Positions 21,191 through 30,500 of a stretch of 64,000 nucleotides of DNA are shown here, in pieces. A program made the translations under genes and the position numbers. The first letter of the stretch is position 1, and the number at the start of each line of letters is the position of its first letter. The notes under the pieces were generated by a model. The model was not told where the DNA came from, ran no database searches, and saw only the letters and a list, made by a program, of their open reading frames with translations. Source of the DNA: Paeniglutamicibacter psychrophenolicus (GTDB lineage Bacteria > Actinomycetota > Actinomycetes > Actinomycetales > Micrococcaceae); the NCBI RefSeq assembly GCF_017876575.1, contig NZ_JAGIOE010000001.1:310001-374000 (forward strand), read 5' to 3'.

Positions 21191-21277
21191 ATCGGTCCTT
21201 TCGAGTTGGGCATCGTGGAAGATTCTATGCGCTGAACCATTCACCCACGGACCGACCGGAGTGGGCAGCGCACGCAA

Positions 21278-21323
21278 ATGTCCCGGTGCCCGGGGACTTT
21301 GCGGTCCCCTGGCACCGGGACAT
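21278..21323 (-). terminator. 20-bp hairpin downstream of kynU
   Basis: Arms 21278-21297 and 21304-21323 pair with one mismatch around a 6-base loop. Read on the minus strand it lies 43 bases past the kynU stop and before tdk. Only a short T run follows. Confidence 0.65.
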
Positions 21324-21366
21324 CACGGCCGCGGCGCCGGCCAAAAGACGGGCACCGGCGATGCCT

Positions 21367-22653
21367 CTAGGTCACGGCGTGGCGCGTGCGGTAGGCCGGC
21401 ACGTCCCAGGAACTTGTTTCCAGGACGTCGCGCAGGATCTCCACGGCATCCCAGATATCGGTGTAGGAAAGGTACAGCGGGGTGAGGCCAAAGCGCAGCA
21501 CCTCGGGTTCACGGTAATCGCCGATGACACCGCGGTCGGTCAGCGCCTGGATGATCGCGTACCCCTCGGGGTGGCGGAAGCTGACGTGGCTGCCGCGCTC
21601 GGCATGGACCTCGGGGGTGACCAGCTCGAGCCCGAACTCGCCGCAGCGCTCGCGCACCAGGGCGATGAACAGGTCGGCCAGCGCGAGGGACTTGGCGCGC
21701 ACCAGGTCGATGTCGGCCTCCAGTGCCACGTCCAGCCCGCATTCGACCATGGCCATGGAGGTGATGGGCTGGGTGCCGCACAAGAAACGGCGCACGTCGT
21801 TGGCAGCGGTGTAGCTGTCGGCCATCTCGAACGGTGCTGCATGGGACCACCACCCGGTCAGCGGTTGCCAGAATCGGCCCTGGTGGCGCTCGTTGACCCA
21901 GATGAACGCCGGGGAGCCCGGGCCGCCGTTGAGGTACTTGTAGGTGCAGCCCACCGCGTAGTCGGCGTCGGCGCCGTTGAGGTCCACCGGCACGGCCCCT
22001 GCTGCATGGGCAAGGTCCCAGATGACCAGTGCACCGGCCGCATGCGCTGCGGCGGTGACGGAGTCCATGTCCCACATGGCGCCGGTGCGGTAGTTGACGT
22101 GGGACAGGGCAAGCACCGCCACCGAATCGTCCAGAGCCTGCTCCAGGGTCAGGTTCTCGTCGATCAGGCGCACTTCGTAGTGCTCGCTGGTCTCGGAGTT
22201 GACCGAGTTCAGGAAGTCGCTGATCCCTTCGGCAATGTAGATGTCGGTGGGGAAGTTGTCGCGTTCGGTCAGGATCACGCGCCGCTCCGGGGCGTCCTGC
22301 TGCTGGATGCGCACCGCCGAGGCCAGCGCCTTGAACAGGTTCAGGCTGGTGGTGTCGGTGACGACGGTTTCACCATCGTTTCCGCCGATGATCCGGGCCA
22401 GCTTGTCACCAAGCCTGCTGGGCATCTCAAACCAGCCGGCGGTGTTCCAGGAACGGATCAGGCCGTGGGCCCATTCGTTGTTGATGACCTCGGCCGCACG
22501 TTCGGCGGCACCAAGCGGCAGCGGTCCCAGTGAGTTTCCATCGAGGTAGATCAGCCCCTCGGGGAGGGAGAAGCGATCCTTGAACGAAGCCAACGGGTCA
22601 GTTGCATCCGCTGCCTGGAGACTTGCGCGGTCCGTGTGGATGGGATTGCTCAT
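21367..22653 (-). CDS. kynU: kynureninase
   Basis: PLP hydrolase converting kynurenine to anthranilate and alanine (tryptophan catabolism); 428 aa. It has [11 protein letters not shown] at the N-terminus, [15 protein letters not shown] with the PLP-ring Asp, and the PLP lysine in [11 protein letters not shown], all kynureninase signatures. ATG 22653 is chosen over an upstream in-frame ATG with no protein-like sequence between. It is divergent from an Lrp/AsnC gene, the usual arrangement for kyn control. kynA and kynB are not in this window. Confidence 0.95.
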   Translation of the reverse strand: MSNPIHTDRASLQAADATDPLASFKDRFSLPEGLIYLDGNSLGPLPLGAAERAAEVINNEWAHGLIRSWNTAGWFEMPSRLGDKLARIIGGNDGETVVTDTTSLNLFKALASAVRIQQQDAPERRVILTERDNFPTDIYIAEGISDFLNSVNSETSEHYEVRLIDENLTLEQALDDSVAVLALSHVNYRTGAMWDMDSVTAAAHAAGALVIWDLAHAAGAVPVDLNGADADYAVGCTYKYLNGGPGSPAFIWVNERHQGRFWQPLTGWWSHAAPFEMADSYTAANDVRRFLCGTQPITSMAMVECGLDVALEADIDLVRAKSLALADLFIALVRERCGEFGLELVTPEVHAERGSHVSFRHPEGYAIIQALTDRGVIGDYREPEVLRFGLTPLYLSYTDIWDAVEILRDVLETSSWDVPAYRTRHAVT

Positions 22654-22798
22654 GGTGAGGTTCGATGGCCTTTCTGGAATGCGTGCCGGGACCCCTGCCA
22701 TCGCTCGGCGAACAACGACGGGGAATGCCCATCATAGAATTATTCATGGTGCACTAGATAGGGCCCTGAATAAGTGCCCAAAACCTCAGGAGTTTTCC

Positions 22799-23299
22799 GT
22801 GCTAAATTCTGGTTCCATCAAGAACCATGCCGGCTGGCAGAATGCTGTTCGCCTCGATGAAGTCGACTTGCGGATCCTTCGCGAGCTCAGCGCAGACGCG
22901 CGCATGCCCAACAACCTTCTGGCCTCGCGCGCAGGGGTCGCCCCGTCCACGTGCCTTGGCCGCGTCCGTGCGCTGCAGGATGCCGGGGTGATCCGCGGGT
23001 TCCATGCCGATATCGATCCGGCCACGCTGGGCCTGCGCGTTGCCGCCATGGTTTCGGTGGTGGTGCGCTCCGAGGCGCGCAACGCCATGCTGGAATCGGC
23101 GCGCACCCTGCGCGGGCTTCCCGAGGTCCAGGACGTGTTTGTGCTTGGCGGGACACCGGACATCCTGGTTCATGTCGTCACCGACTCCATCGAGTCCCTG
23201 CGGGATTTCGTGGCCGCGCACCTCGGGGCAAACCCCGCCTTCTCCTCGACGCAAACCAACATCGTCTTCGAGCACCTGTCCGCGGCCAACCCGAACTGA
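22799..23299 (+). CDS. Lrp/AsnC-family regulator, probable kynU regulator
   Basis: 166-aa regulator with an N-terminal HTH (LDEVDLRILRELSADARMPN, then LASRAGVAPSTCLGRVRALQ) and a C-terminal RAM/AsnC effector domain. GTG 22799 has AGGAG six bases upstream, an ideal site. It starts 145 bases from kynU in the opposite direction; the spacer is AT-rich and holds gaattattc, a possible half of an Lrp site. By analogy with KynR of proteobacteria, kynurenine-responsive activation of kynU is likely but not shown. Confidence 0.87.
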   Translation: MLNSGSIKNHAGWQNAVRLDEVDLRILRELSADARMPNNLLASRAGVAPSTCLGRVRALQDAGVIRGFHADIDPATLGLRVAAMVSVVVRSEARNAMLESARTLRGLPEVQDVFVLGGTPDILVHVVTDSIESLRDFVAAHLGANPAFSSTQTNIVFEHLSAANPN

Positions 23300-23327
23300 C
23301 AATTGCCGGGCGAGGCCAATCACGTCG

Positions 23328-23756
23328 TTACGGGGCTGCCTCCGCATAGGAACGCAACGACTTCAAGGTGCCGGCCTCGGAACCGGCGATGGCGGCCAGC
23401 AGGTCCCCGACCTCTTCCCGCAACTCCTCGGCCGCGTCCACGCTGATGGTCAGCCGCACGCGCGTTTGCTCGGATTCCTCGTTGAGTTCATAGCGGTAGA
23501 GCACGCTGATGTCTCCGCCTCCGGAAGACAAGGCAATCACGTGCTCTTCGCGCAGCTCAGTGATGATCAGCTGGCGTTCGTGGGTTCCGGAGCGGTAGTC
23601 AAGCACCGCCCCGGGGCTGGTGAGCTGTTCCGGTTCCATGGAATCGACGCCCGGCATCCATTTCGGGGCCGCAACCCAATCGGTGAGCAGTTCCCACACC
23701 CGTGTCACCGAGAGGTGAATCAGCTCCTGAGTATCCAAAGCCTGAAACTGTGTCAT
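23328..23756 (-). CDS. SRPBCC-family protein
   Basis: 142-aa START/Bet v1-like small ligand-binding protein. It opens with a beta strand and IHLSVTRVWELLTDWVAAPKW, the family's typical helix-grip start, and ends in a long amphipathic helix (AAEELREEVGDLLAAIAGSE). Members bind hydrophobic ligands or act as cyclases; no substrate can be named. ATG 23756. It converges with the Lrp-type gene, 28 bases between stops. Confidence 0.8.
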   Translation of the reverse strand: MTQFQALDTQELIHLSVTRVWELLTDWVAAPKWMPGVDSMEPEQLTSPGAVLDYRSGTHERQLIITELREEHVIALSSGGGDISVLYRYELNEESEQTRVRLTISVDAAEELREEVGDLLAAIAGSEAGTLKSLRSYAEAAP

Positions 23757-23794
23757 AGCCGAATCGTGTCACGCGTCGGTCCAAAAGGAAACGC

Positions 23795-24927
23795 TTAATG
23801 GGCCCGCGGCTTCCTGCGCCTGCGCAATGCGACGGCGCCGAGCAGGAGCATTGCGGCACCCACCCCGGCGTAGGCCAATACACCGCTGGACCCGGTCTCG
23901 GCCAAATCCCCAGTCCGGGAACCCACGACCGGCTTGAGGACCGCCTTGACGATCGGCTTCTTGTCCAGGACCGGCTTGGTGACGGTGCCAGCGGGCTTGA
24001 TTTCGGGCTTGGCGGTTTCGGCGGGCTCCGTCGGTTCCGGCTTTGCTGACGGTTGGGGCGACTCCGATTCCTTCGGATCGAAGATCCCGGCATCCACCTC
24101 GCCGTTCTCGATCAACCCGAAGACGATCTCCTCAAAAACTTCCTGTGCGGCAGCTTCATTGCCGTCGAACATCCACAGCAAGTGCCCGTAGAGCGCGTCA
24201 AGATCCGATTCCCGACCGTGCTCCACGAGTCCTGCAATGATGGAATCGAGTTCCTGGAACGCTGGCTCGTTCTCGAGCTCTTGGGCGATCTGCGCGTCGA
24301 AGTCCTCCCATTCGGCATCGGTCCAGTTTTCCGCGCCTTCGGGTATTTCGATTCCTTCAAGCCACCATGGCAGGTCAACAAGCTCGCCCTCAGCCTCGGT
24401 GGCATCGTCTTCCTCGCTTTCGAGAACTCCGGATTCCTCGGCCTGCGTGGATGTCGGCCCGGGGATCGTCGATTCCGTGACCGGCGCCGTTACAAGAACT
24501 GAGGTATCTTCCGGATCGGTGACGGTGATCGAACCGGTGCCTTGGGTTTCAGCGACGGCCACGCCGTTGGGGGCCTCGGTCGTGTCACCTTCGGGCGGAA
24601 CTAGTGTTTGAGGCGGCTCCGATGCCGAATTGCTGCCCGGGGAAGCCTGCTGGGCATCGACCGAGATTTCGTCTTGAACGGGCTCGACGCCATCCGTTTC
24701 CGAGTTCTCCGTAGCAGCAACACCGAGTCCGGCGCGGCCGCCGGACTCGGTTCTTCGTCTTTGGTTTCAGCAGCGGGCACGGTGGGCTCTTGAATGCCTT
24801 CGGTCACGTCGCCTTGCGTTGTTTCAGCCTTGCCCTCGAGGATCTGTGCTTCCACGGGGGCGGAGCTGAACAGCAACCCGGAGGCCACAGCGGTGGTGAG
24901 CAGCGCGGTACGGAGATTCTTTGCCAT
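23795..24927 (-). pseudogene. LAxTG wall-anchored surface protein, split by a frameshift
   Basis: Two frames make one protein. From ATG 24927 (AGGAA upstream) comes a clear signal peptide ending near VEAQ, then acidic Pro-rich sequence. Around 24725-24750 the frame must change, after which acidic sequence continues (starting about GVAATENSETDG) to 23795. The second part has a Trp/Glu-rich helical domain, a KPE/KPV-rich stalk, and the sorting tail LAETG, hydrophobic helix, RRRRK. LAxTG is the class E sortase motif of high-GC actinobacteria. The change of frame falls in a GC-rich hairpin, so a sequencing or assembly error is possible; otherwise it is a broken gene. Adhesin or envelope role inferred only. 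Confidence 0.72.
24723..24750. repeat. 11-bp inverted repeat at the frameshift
   Basis: Arms 24723-24733 and 24740-24750 pair perfectly with a 6-base all-GC loop. The reading frame of the surface-protein gene changes inside or next to this stem. Confidence 0.75.
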
Positions 24928-25699
24928 TTGTGCGTTCCTGTCCCAGGGCCAATGCGGTGAAGGCAGGAATCAACACCAAGAAACCAGCGGTCAGATCCCT
25001 ATTGAGGTGTGGTGCGACAACGACGTTGAGGATCAATCTATGGCACCGCACGGGTTTCCACCAGTCACAATTCGGCAACGGCTTCAACGGGAATCACTCC
25101 GGGGGATTCTGGCTCACGCAAGTCGGTTCGTCACCGACGTATAACCAGAAGGAGTTTGCCGAATCAGGCTCGCCCAATGCGTTGTTCCCCAAATCTCTAA
25201 AGTGCCGGCCCGAGAGCAGCGAACTTTTTGTCCTTGGGTGCGGCCACAGGCTGAAGGCTGTCCGATCTCGCGATCAAGCCAGGGTCCAGCTTCCTGGCCT
25301 GCCCTGGATCCGATCCACAGCGGCCTTCACGCTGGGCCAGCTCAGTTCGTCATGGGGGGATAGATACTGCCGCCGATGGATCGGGCAAACCGGTCGTCCG
25401 CCATGCCGTTAATGATGAGGTTCGCGAAGTCCCGATCGGGCAACTCGCCGACCATCTTGTGGGCCTCGTTCGGTCCAGGTGCCAAACCCGAAGGGCGCCT
25501 TTTCAGCACCGTCCATTCCGGAACCGACGCACGGATTGGCGGGAATTCGCGGAGTTAATAGTTACGCAAAGGACCTCGCTGAGCAATGGTGTTTCTTGGA
25601 GTGTCCCAACATGTTTTCGGGTCCCGACGTGCATTTGGCAGCGACCCAGGCGGGGTCGGTTATGCACCTCTCACGGTGGCTTTTCTTGTTACAAAACCA
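24928..25699. other. 772-bp gene-poor, lower-GC region
   Basis: No supportable intact gene. The left part (24928-24960) is the leader of the LAxTG gene. 25341-25549 is a decayed copy of the end of the immunity-candidate gene. The remainder, including an open plus-strand stretch near 25030-25330, has no ribosome site or recognisable motif. Together with 26060-26573 it looks like debris from past toxin-immunity cassette exchange. Confidence 0.55.
25341..25549 (-). pseudogene. frameshifted duplicate of the immunity-candidate C-terminus
   Basis: About 209 bp align almost base for base with 26578-26786, the last ~70 codons of the gene at 26574-27503. Differences include scattered substitutions and at least one single-base loss (gatcggg against gatcgggg), which breaks the frame. 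Similarity stops abruptly at both edges. It is a remnant of a second copy of that gene. Confidence 0.8.
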
Positions 25700-26059
25700 T
25701 CACCATCGAAACCCATTGAACATCCAGGAAAGCCTTGCTTCCCGAAGATTCCGACGTGCAAACACCCGCAGCTCCATGAGCAAGGCGTAATACTTTTCGG
25801 TCTCAGCTTCATCGGGCGATCCATCGGGCTTCTGGACATAGACAACGAGGAGGCCGTCCGGGTGCGCACCGATTGAATTCAACACCGCCTTGCAAATCTC
25901 ATGCAGTTGATCCGGCGTCACTCCGTTTTCGAGCCGACCCGCTGCTTCCTCATACATTCGTGCTATTTGAGGTTGGCGCATTCCATCGACGTAGTTCTTA
26001 AAACTACGCATTTGACGGGCCACGTCCTTGAATGATTTGCGAACTTGCTTAGGGTCCAT
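25700..26059 (-). CDS. hypothetical protein (119 aa) in the immunity region
   Basis: Soluble, mixed-charge, mostly helical protein: QVRKSFKDVARQMRSFKNYV at the start, LLVVYVQKPDGSPDEAETEK in the middle. Composition is protein-like, unlike the surrounding debris. AGGAG is 13 bases before ATG 26059. No family recognised. Size and place downstream of an RHS toxin suggest an orphan immunity protein, but this rests on position only. Confidence 0.6.
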   Translation of the reverse strand: MDPKQVRKSFKDVARQMRSFKNYVDGMRQPQIARMYEEAAGRLENGVTPDQLHEICKAVLNSIGAHPDGLLVVYVQKPDGSPDEAETEKYYALLMELRVFARRNLREARLSWMFNGFRW

Positions 26060-26169
26060 TCGGCTAATGTCACTCCTGATTTCTGTTCTTCATGTAAGCC
26101 TCGTTAGCTTCGCAGTACCGAAGCCACAATCCATCGTTTTGGGATGGAGCCCTTGACACCTCGCTGGAA

Positions 26170-26518
26170 TCAGGATGGCAATGGCCGCCGATCATATACC
26201 TCCGGCGAGGTGAACCATGTCGGATTCGGATCCGCTTCACCGGTCTCCGCAAAATACCGTGCGGCAGCAACGACTGCCTCCCGGCATAAAGTTTCCTCGA
26301 AGGTGCACGTTCCCTTCAGCTCGCCAATAACAACACCGGGTGCTGCCCGATTCAGCACCCTGCGTTGTCAGGACGCTCCAGGAGTCTGCTTTCCTCGTAT
26401 CCGGAGAGAAGTAGAACACCATGTTGCCTCGGGCATCGCCACCAGTCCGGCCGCAGGTGATGTTCGAAGCGATTTTGAATGGGCTTGCCGGTTGCGCTAG
26501 TTGTCCCGGATGCACCAT
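26170..26518 (-). pseudogene. decayed immunity-like gene, frameshifted
   Basis: Two overlapping frames read as one protein: first GNMVFYFSPDTRKADSWSVL, then after a one-base shift near 26360 a stretch GVVIGELKGTCTFEETLC followed by REAVVAAARYFAETGEADP. The second block resembles the helix before the end of Imm1-type immunity proteins (REAVxxAxxxFxxTG). There is no good start or ribosome site. Around it, 26060-26169 holds the tail of a short frame ending MKNRNQE and 26519-26573 another frame end (FGDYAAEWCIRDN); both look like scraps of further genes. Imm1 assignment is tentative. Confidence 0.5.
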
Positions 26519-26573
26519 TCCGCGGCGTAATCGCCGAAGTCCACGGCGGCCGAGACCCGATAGAAACGTCTGA

Positions 26574-27503
26574 TCAGCCCAGTTCGTCTTGGGGGTATAG
26601 AGACTGCCACCGATGGATCGGGGCAAACTGGTCGTCCGCGATGCCGTTGATGATGGTGCTCGCGAAGTCCCGATCGAGCAACTCGCCGACCAGCTTGTGG
26701 GCCTCGTTCGGTCCAGGGGCCCAACCCGAAGGGCACCTTTTCAGCACCGTCCATTCCGGAACCGACGCACGAATTGGCGTGAATTCGATTTCCACCATCT
26801 GCTCGGAACCCTCGCCCACCCAGCGCGCCCTTACCCGCGGGACAGGAAGAAGCCCGGACCACGCGCTCACGCCATCCGAATCAGGAACCAGGGCCCACAA
26901 GGAAGCGACCTCACCCTCCGCAACCCCAAACCGCCGCGCCATTCGGTCCAGCGCGACCGCATACCTGCGCGGAACCGACAACTTCCGGTCGATCGACACC
27001 GCGATGAGCCGCCCCATGGCAGGACCCGCAAGGCCCTGGCCAAGAAGCGAATACACATCCAAGACCCTCGAGTCACCCAAAAGGCGGCTGAACCACTCGG
27101 CCACCCATTGGCACTGCATGAGATCGGCACGCGCAGCATCGTCCGATTCCGGCCATAGGGGGTCGGCATCATCTGAATCCAACCCGCGCCAAGGCCCCTG
27201 TTCCTCGCTCTTGGCACGAATGGCCCACAAGGGCCAACGCCTGCCGGCCGAGCGATCGGCTGCCTCGACAATCCTTGCCGCATCCTGCGCATCAATCAGG
27301 TTCGATGACCCCAGTTTGCTTCCGGGTTCCCGCTTCACGCTCATGACATCTGCGGGAAACCGCGTCCGCAGACGGAACGCGGGAATGGACGCACCTCGCG
27401 GAACGGCCTCCACCTCATACACGGCCGCAGATGAACGATGCATATCCGGGATGAATATCCGACGGACACGAAACCTTGGACTACTCACAATTGGCTCTTT
27501 CAT
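26574..27503 (-). CDS. candidate immunity protein for the RHS toxin
   Basis: 309-aa soluble protein, no signal peptide or membrane segment, no family I recognise. Notable blocks: PRFRVRRIFIPDMHRSSAAV, WPLWAIRAKSEEQGPW, and ARADLMQCQWVAEWFSRLLG. Its ATG overlaps the stop of the RHS gene as ATGA, so the two are translationally coupled, the usual arrangement of toxin and cognate immunity gene. At 309 aa it is longer than most immunity proteins, so a chaperone or second effector cannot be excluded. Its last ~70 codons exist again as a decayed copy at 25341-25549. Confidence 0.65.
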   Translation of the reverse strand: MKEPIVSSPRFRVRRIFIPDMHRSSAAVYEVEAVPRGASIPAFRLRTRFPADVMSVKREPGSKLGSSNLIDAQDAARIVEAADRSAGRRWPLWAIRAKSEEQGPWRGLDSDDADPLWPESDDAARADLMQCQWVAEWFSRLLGDSRVLDVYSLLGQGLAGPAMGRLIAVSIDRKLSVPRRYAVALDRMARRFGVAEGEVASLWALVPDSDGVSAWSGLLPVPRVRARWVGEGSEQMVEIEFTPIRASVPEWTVLKRCPSGWAPGPNEAHKLVGELLDRDFASTIINGIADDQFAPIHRWQSLYPQDELG

Positions 27504-30500
27504 CCCAGGAGCCTGCCCAAATGGACGGGCCGCTGGGTGTCTTGGACATACTTTGGGTAGCTATTTACGGACTCAAGCTCCATGTTGTAGTACACGCTCG
27601 GAGCGGGACCCGACTCCCCAATATCTATGATCGTTTTTCCTTGCCTAACCTGCCCATTGATCCAAACCTTATTGAACGCTAAATCAACCTTCTCCGTGAA
27701 CGCTTCACTGGTGTGATCCTTAAAGAAATTATGAATGCGCTGTGGCGTGGCGTTGTAGTAACCATAATCATGGGCATCCGCATACGGTATTACGCGCCCT
27801 TCCATCCAGCGACCCATCACAATGGTGTCGGCCTGGGGGCGCGTCGTCAGAGGCGCCAGGAGTCGTCCCGCTATCTTATGACCGACACCTGCTCCTGCAC
27901 CGCCCATGGCTCCACCACTAAGTAGACCCATTCCGGTGGCGCCCAGGAACCCTGTCGCCGTATGCGGCCCCGGTCCGGTGGCATAGGTGTATGCGTTTCC
28001 GGTGCCACCGGAAGCCGCGCCCGAGGCCATGCCTTCCCCTACGGCGGCCTTGATCCCGGTTACGCCAGCAGCGCCGAGACGCCCCGCCATGGCCAGACCG
28101 CCCAATCCTCCGGCTAGCCCCATGACAGCGGTTTGGCCCCAGTTGACGTCACCCGTCGTGGCTTTTTGGATAATCACGTCGGCCCCGGCACCGATGAGCA
28201 TCATGCCCGCTGGTCCACCCACGCCGGTTGCCATGAGGACCCCGCCGGCCACCACCATGGCGCCGCCAGCGAAATACTCCCAGTTGTCGGCACACCAGTC
28301 CCCGGCGGCAGCCAGGGCGCCATTGTTGCCGTCACGGTACGCCTGCAGATCCGCCTCGGTCACGGCCTGCAAACCGAGCGGATCGATCGCATGCAACGGG
28401 TCGTTGCCGGCAAACGAATACGGGTTTCCGGCCCAGCCCGAACCCGCCACCGGATCCAGCGGATCAACCGACAGGAACCCACGCGTCAACGGGTCGTAGG
28501 CGCGGGCGCCAAACCAGTCCAGCCCCGCCACCTGCAATCCGCCGGAAGCGCCCACGGCCAACCCCGAGGGGATCCCCGGAAGGGCATCCGCTGCAGTGCC
28601 CCACGGACTGCCCGCCTGCGTCGGGTGCGCACTGCGCCACCCGGCCGAGAGCACCGTGCCGCCGATGGCCGTCACGCCGCCGGGCAGTGCCACCACGGAC
28701 TGGTCACCCACGGACATCAGGCGGGGGGCAACCTCCGCCGAATCCCACCACACCGCGGCACCATCAACCTCTGCCAGCTCGCCAAGTGCATCAACCCACA
28801 ATTCGCTGCGGGACGTTTCCCCGCCGGAATCCTCCGTGGCCACGGCACCCAGCCAGCCCGCGGGGGACCATTCGAAGGACCGCACCGAACCATCGGGGGC
28901 CACGGCCTCGGTCCGGCGGCCCAAGCCGTCGTAGGCATAGGTGCTGGCTCCGGCGTCGTCGGTGCGGGAACGCAACTGGCCCGCAGCATCATAGGCGAGC
29001 TCCGCGCCGAGCCCTTGAACGGATTCGGCGACCAGCCGGCCGGAAAGGTCGTAGCGCCACTCGGAGACCACGCCGTCCCCGCGCACCGAACGCTCCAGCT
29101 GGCACGCGGCGTCATAGAAGAACCGGGTTTCGGTGCCGCCGGCCAGGATTGCGGCAATGCGTCCGTCGGCGTCGCGGCGAATGAGGGTCTCGGTCACCCC
29201 GTCGACGGTGGTCGTCGTGTGGCGCACCAACGCACCCTCGACGTAATCCCAGTTTTGGACCGCGTCGCTGGCGACAGCGCCGACCATCCGCCCGGCGGCG
29301 TCCCGCTCGTAGGCAATCCGGCCGAAGACCGGATGCTCGACGACAACCACGCGCCCGGCGGCATCATGGCCGAACTCGGTGCGCGTTCCCAGCGGGTCGA
29401 CCATGGCGGTGCGGTTGCCGTCCGCGTCGTATTCCCATGACGGACCGGCCCCGTTGCGCAGCCGCTGGATGAGCTGCCCGCGTCGGTTGAAGCGCAGCAG
29501 TTGCTCGACCGCGGCCCCGTCTTCCCGGGTGCGGTCGGTGATCCGCACGGTCCTGGAGCGTGCATCGCGGCTGACCTGCATCAGCACCTGTCCGTTGACG
29601 CCAAGCCAGACCTGGCGGCCGGCGGCGTCGTAGCGCCATTCGGTGCGCCGACCCTCCGGGTCGCACTGCCACAGCTGGCGCCCGGCCGGGTCGAATCCCG
29701 CGGTCGTGCTCCGGCCCAGCGGATCGGTTTCGGCAACGACCTGGTCGGATTCGTTGTAGCTTCGGCGCGTGGTGGCGCCCAGCGGATCGGTGACGGTGAC
29801 CAGGCGGCCGCGCGTATCGTACTCGTAGCGGGTCACCCCGCCCAGTCCGTTGACGGCCTCGACCAATTGTCCCGCCGCGTCGTAGCGGAACTTGCGCCGC
29901 CCGAAGGATGAATCCACGGCCCGGACCATGCGGCCGGCAAGGTCATACTCGAAGCGCGAGGTTCCGCGGCCCGGGGTGTAGCGCGAGGCGACCCTGCCGA
30001 CGGCGTCGTATCCCAGGCGCTCGGTTTCCCCGCCGGGGAAGACGCGGGCGACGACGCGGGAGTCGGCGTCGTATTCCAGGGTGGTGCGCGCACCGGTCGG
30101 GTCGATGCTCGCGGCCGGGCGGCCCGCGGCGTCGTACGCGAAGCCCGTGACGGCCCCGCCCGGGGAGCGGTGCTCGATGACCCGGCCGGCCGCGTCGCGG
30201 CGCAGCAGGGTCAGCCCGCCCTCGGCGTCCACCAGTTCAACCGGGCGGCCGCACGCGTCGTAGGTGACCAGCTCGGTGCTGCCGTCGGGCCGCTCGGTGG
30301 CCACGGGCCGGCCGAACTCGTCGCAGCGCACGCTGCTGCGCTCGAAGGCGTCCTGGACGGTCACGGTTCCGGAGGCCGCATCCGCCGACATCTGCCGACG
30401 CACGCCGGTCGGGTCCACCACGGCGGTGAGCTCGCCGTTCTTGTTGTACTCGCGGGACCAGGCGTGTCCCGACGGGTCGGTGACCTGCGTCAGGCGCGAG

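Noticed and set aside
24824-25087. Minus-strand frame with a hydrophobic stretch over the start of the LAxTG gene
   Set aside because: It overlaps the signal-peptide coding region in another frame and becomes Arg/Gly-rich; a shadow is more likely.
25030-25330. Possible plus-strand gene upstream of the duplicated tail
   Set aside because: No start with a ribosome site, no motif, and it runs into a decayed minus-strand sequence.
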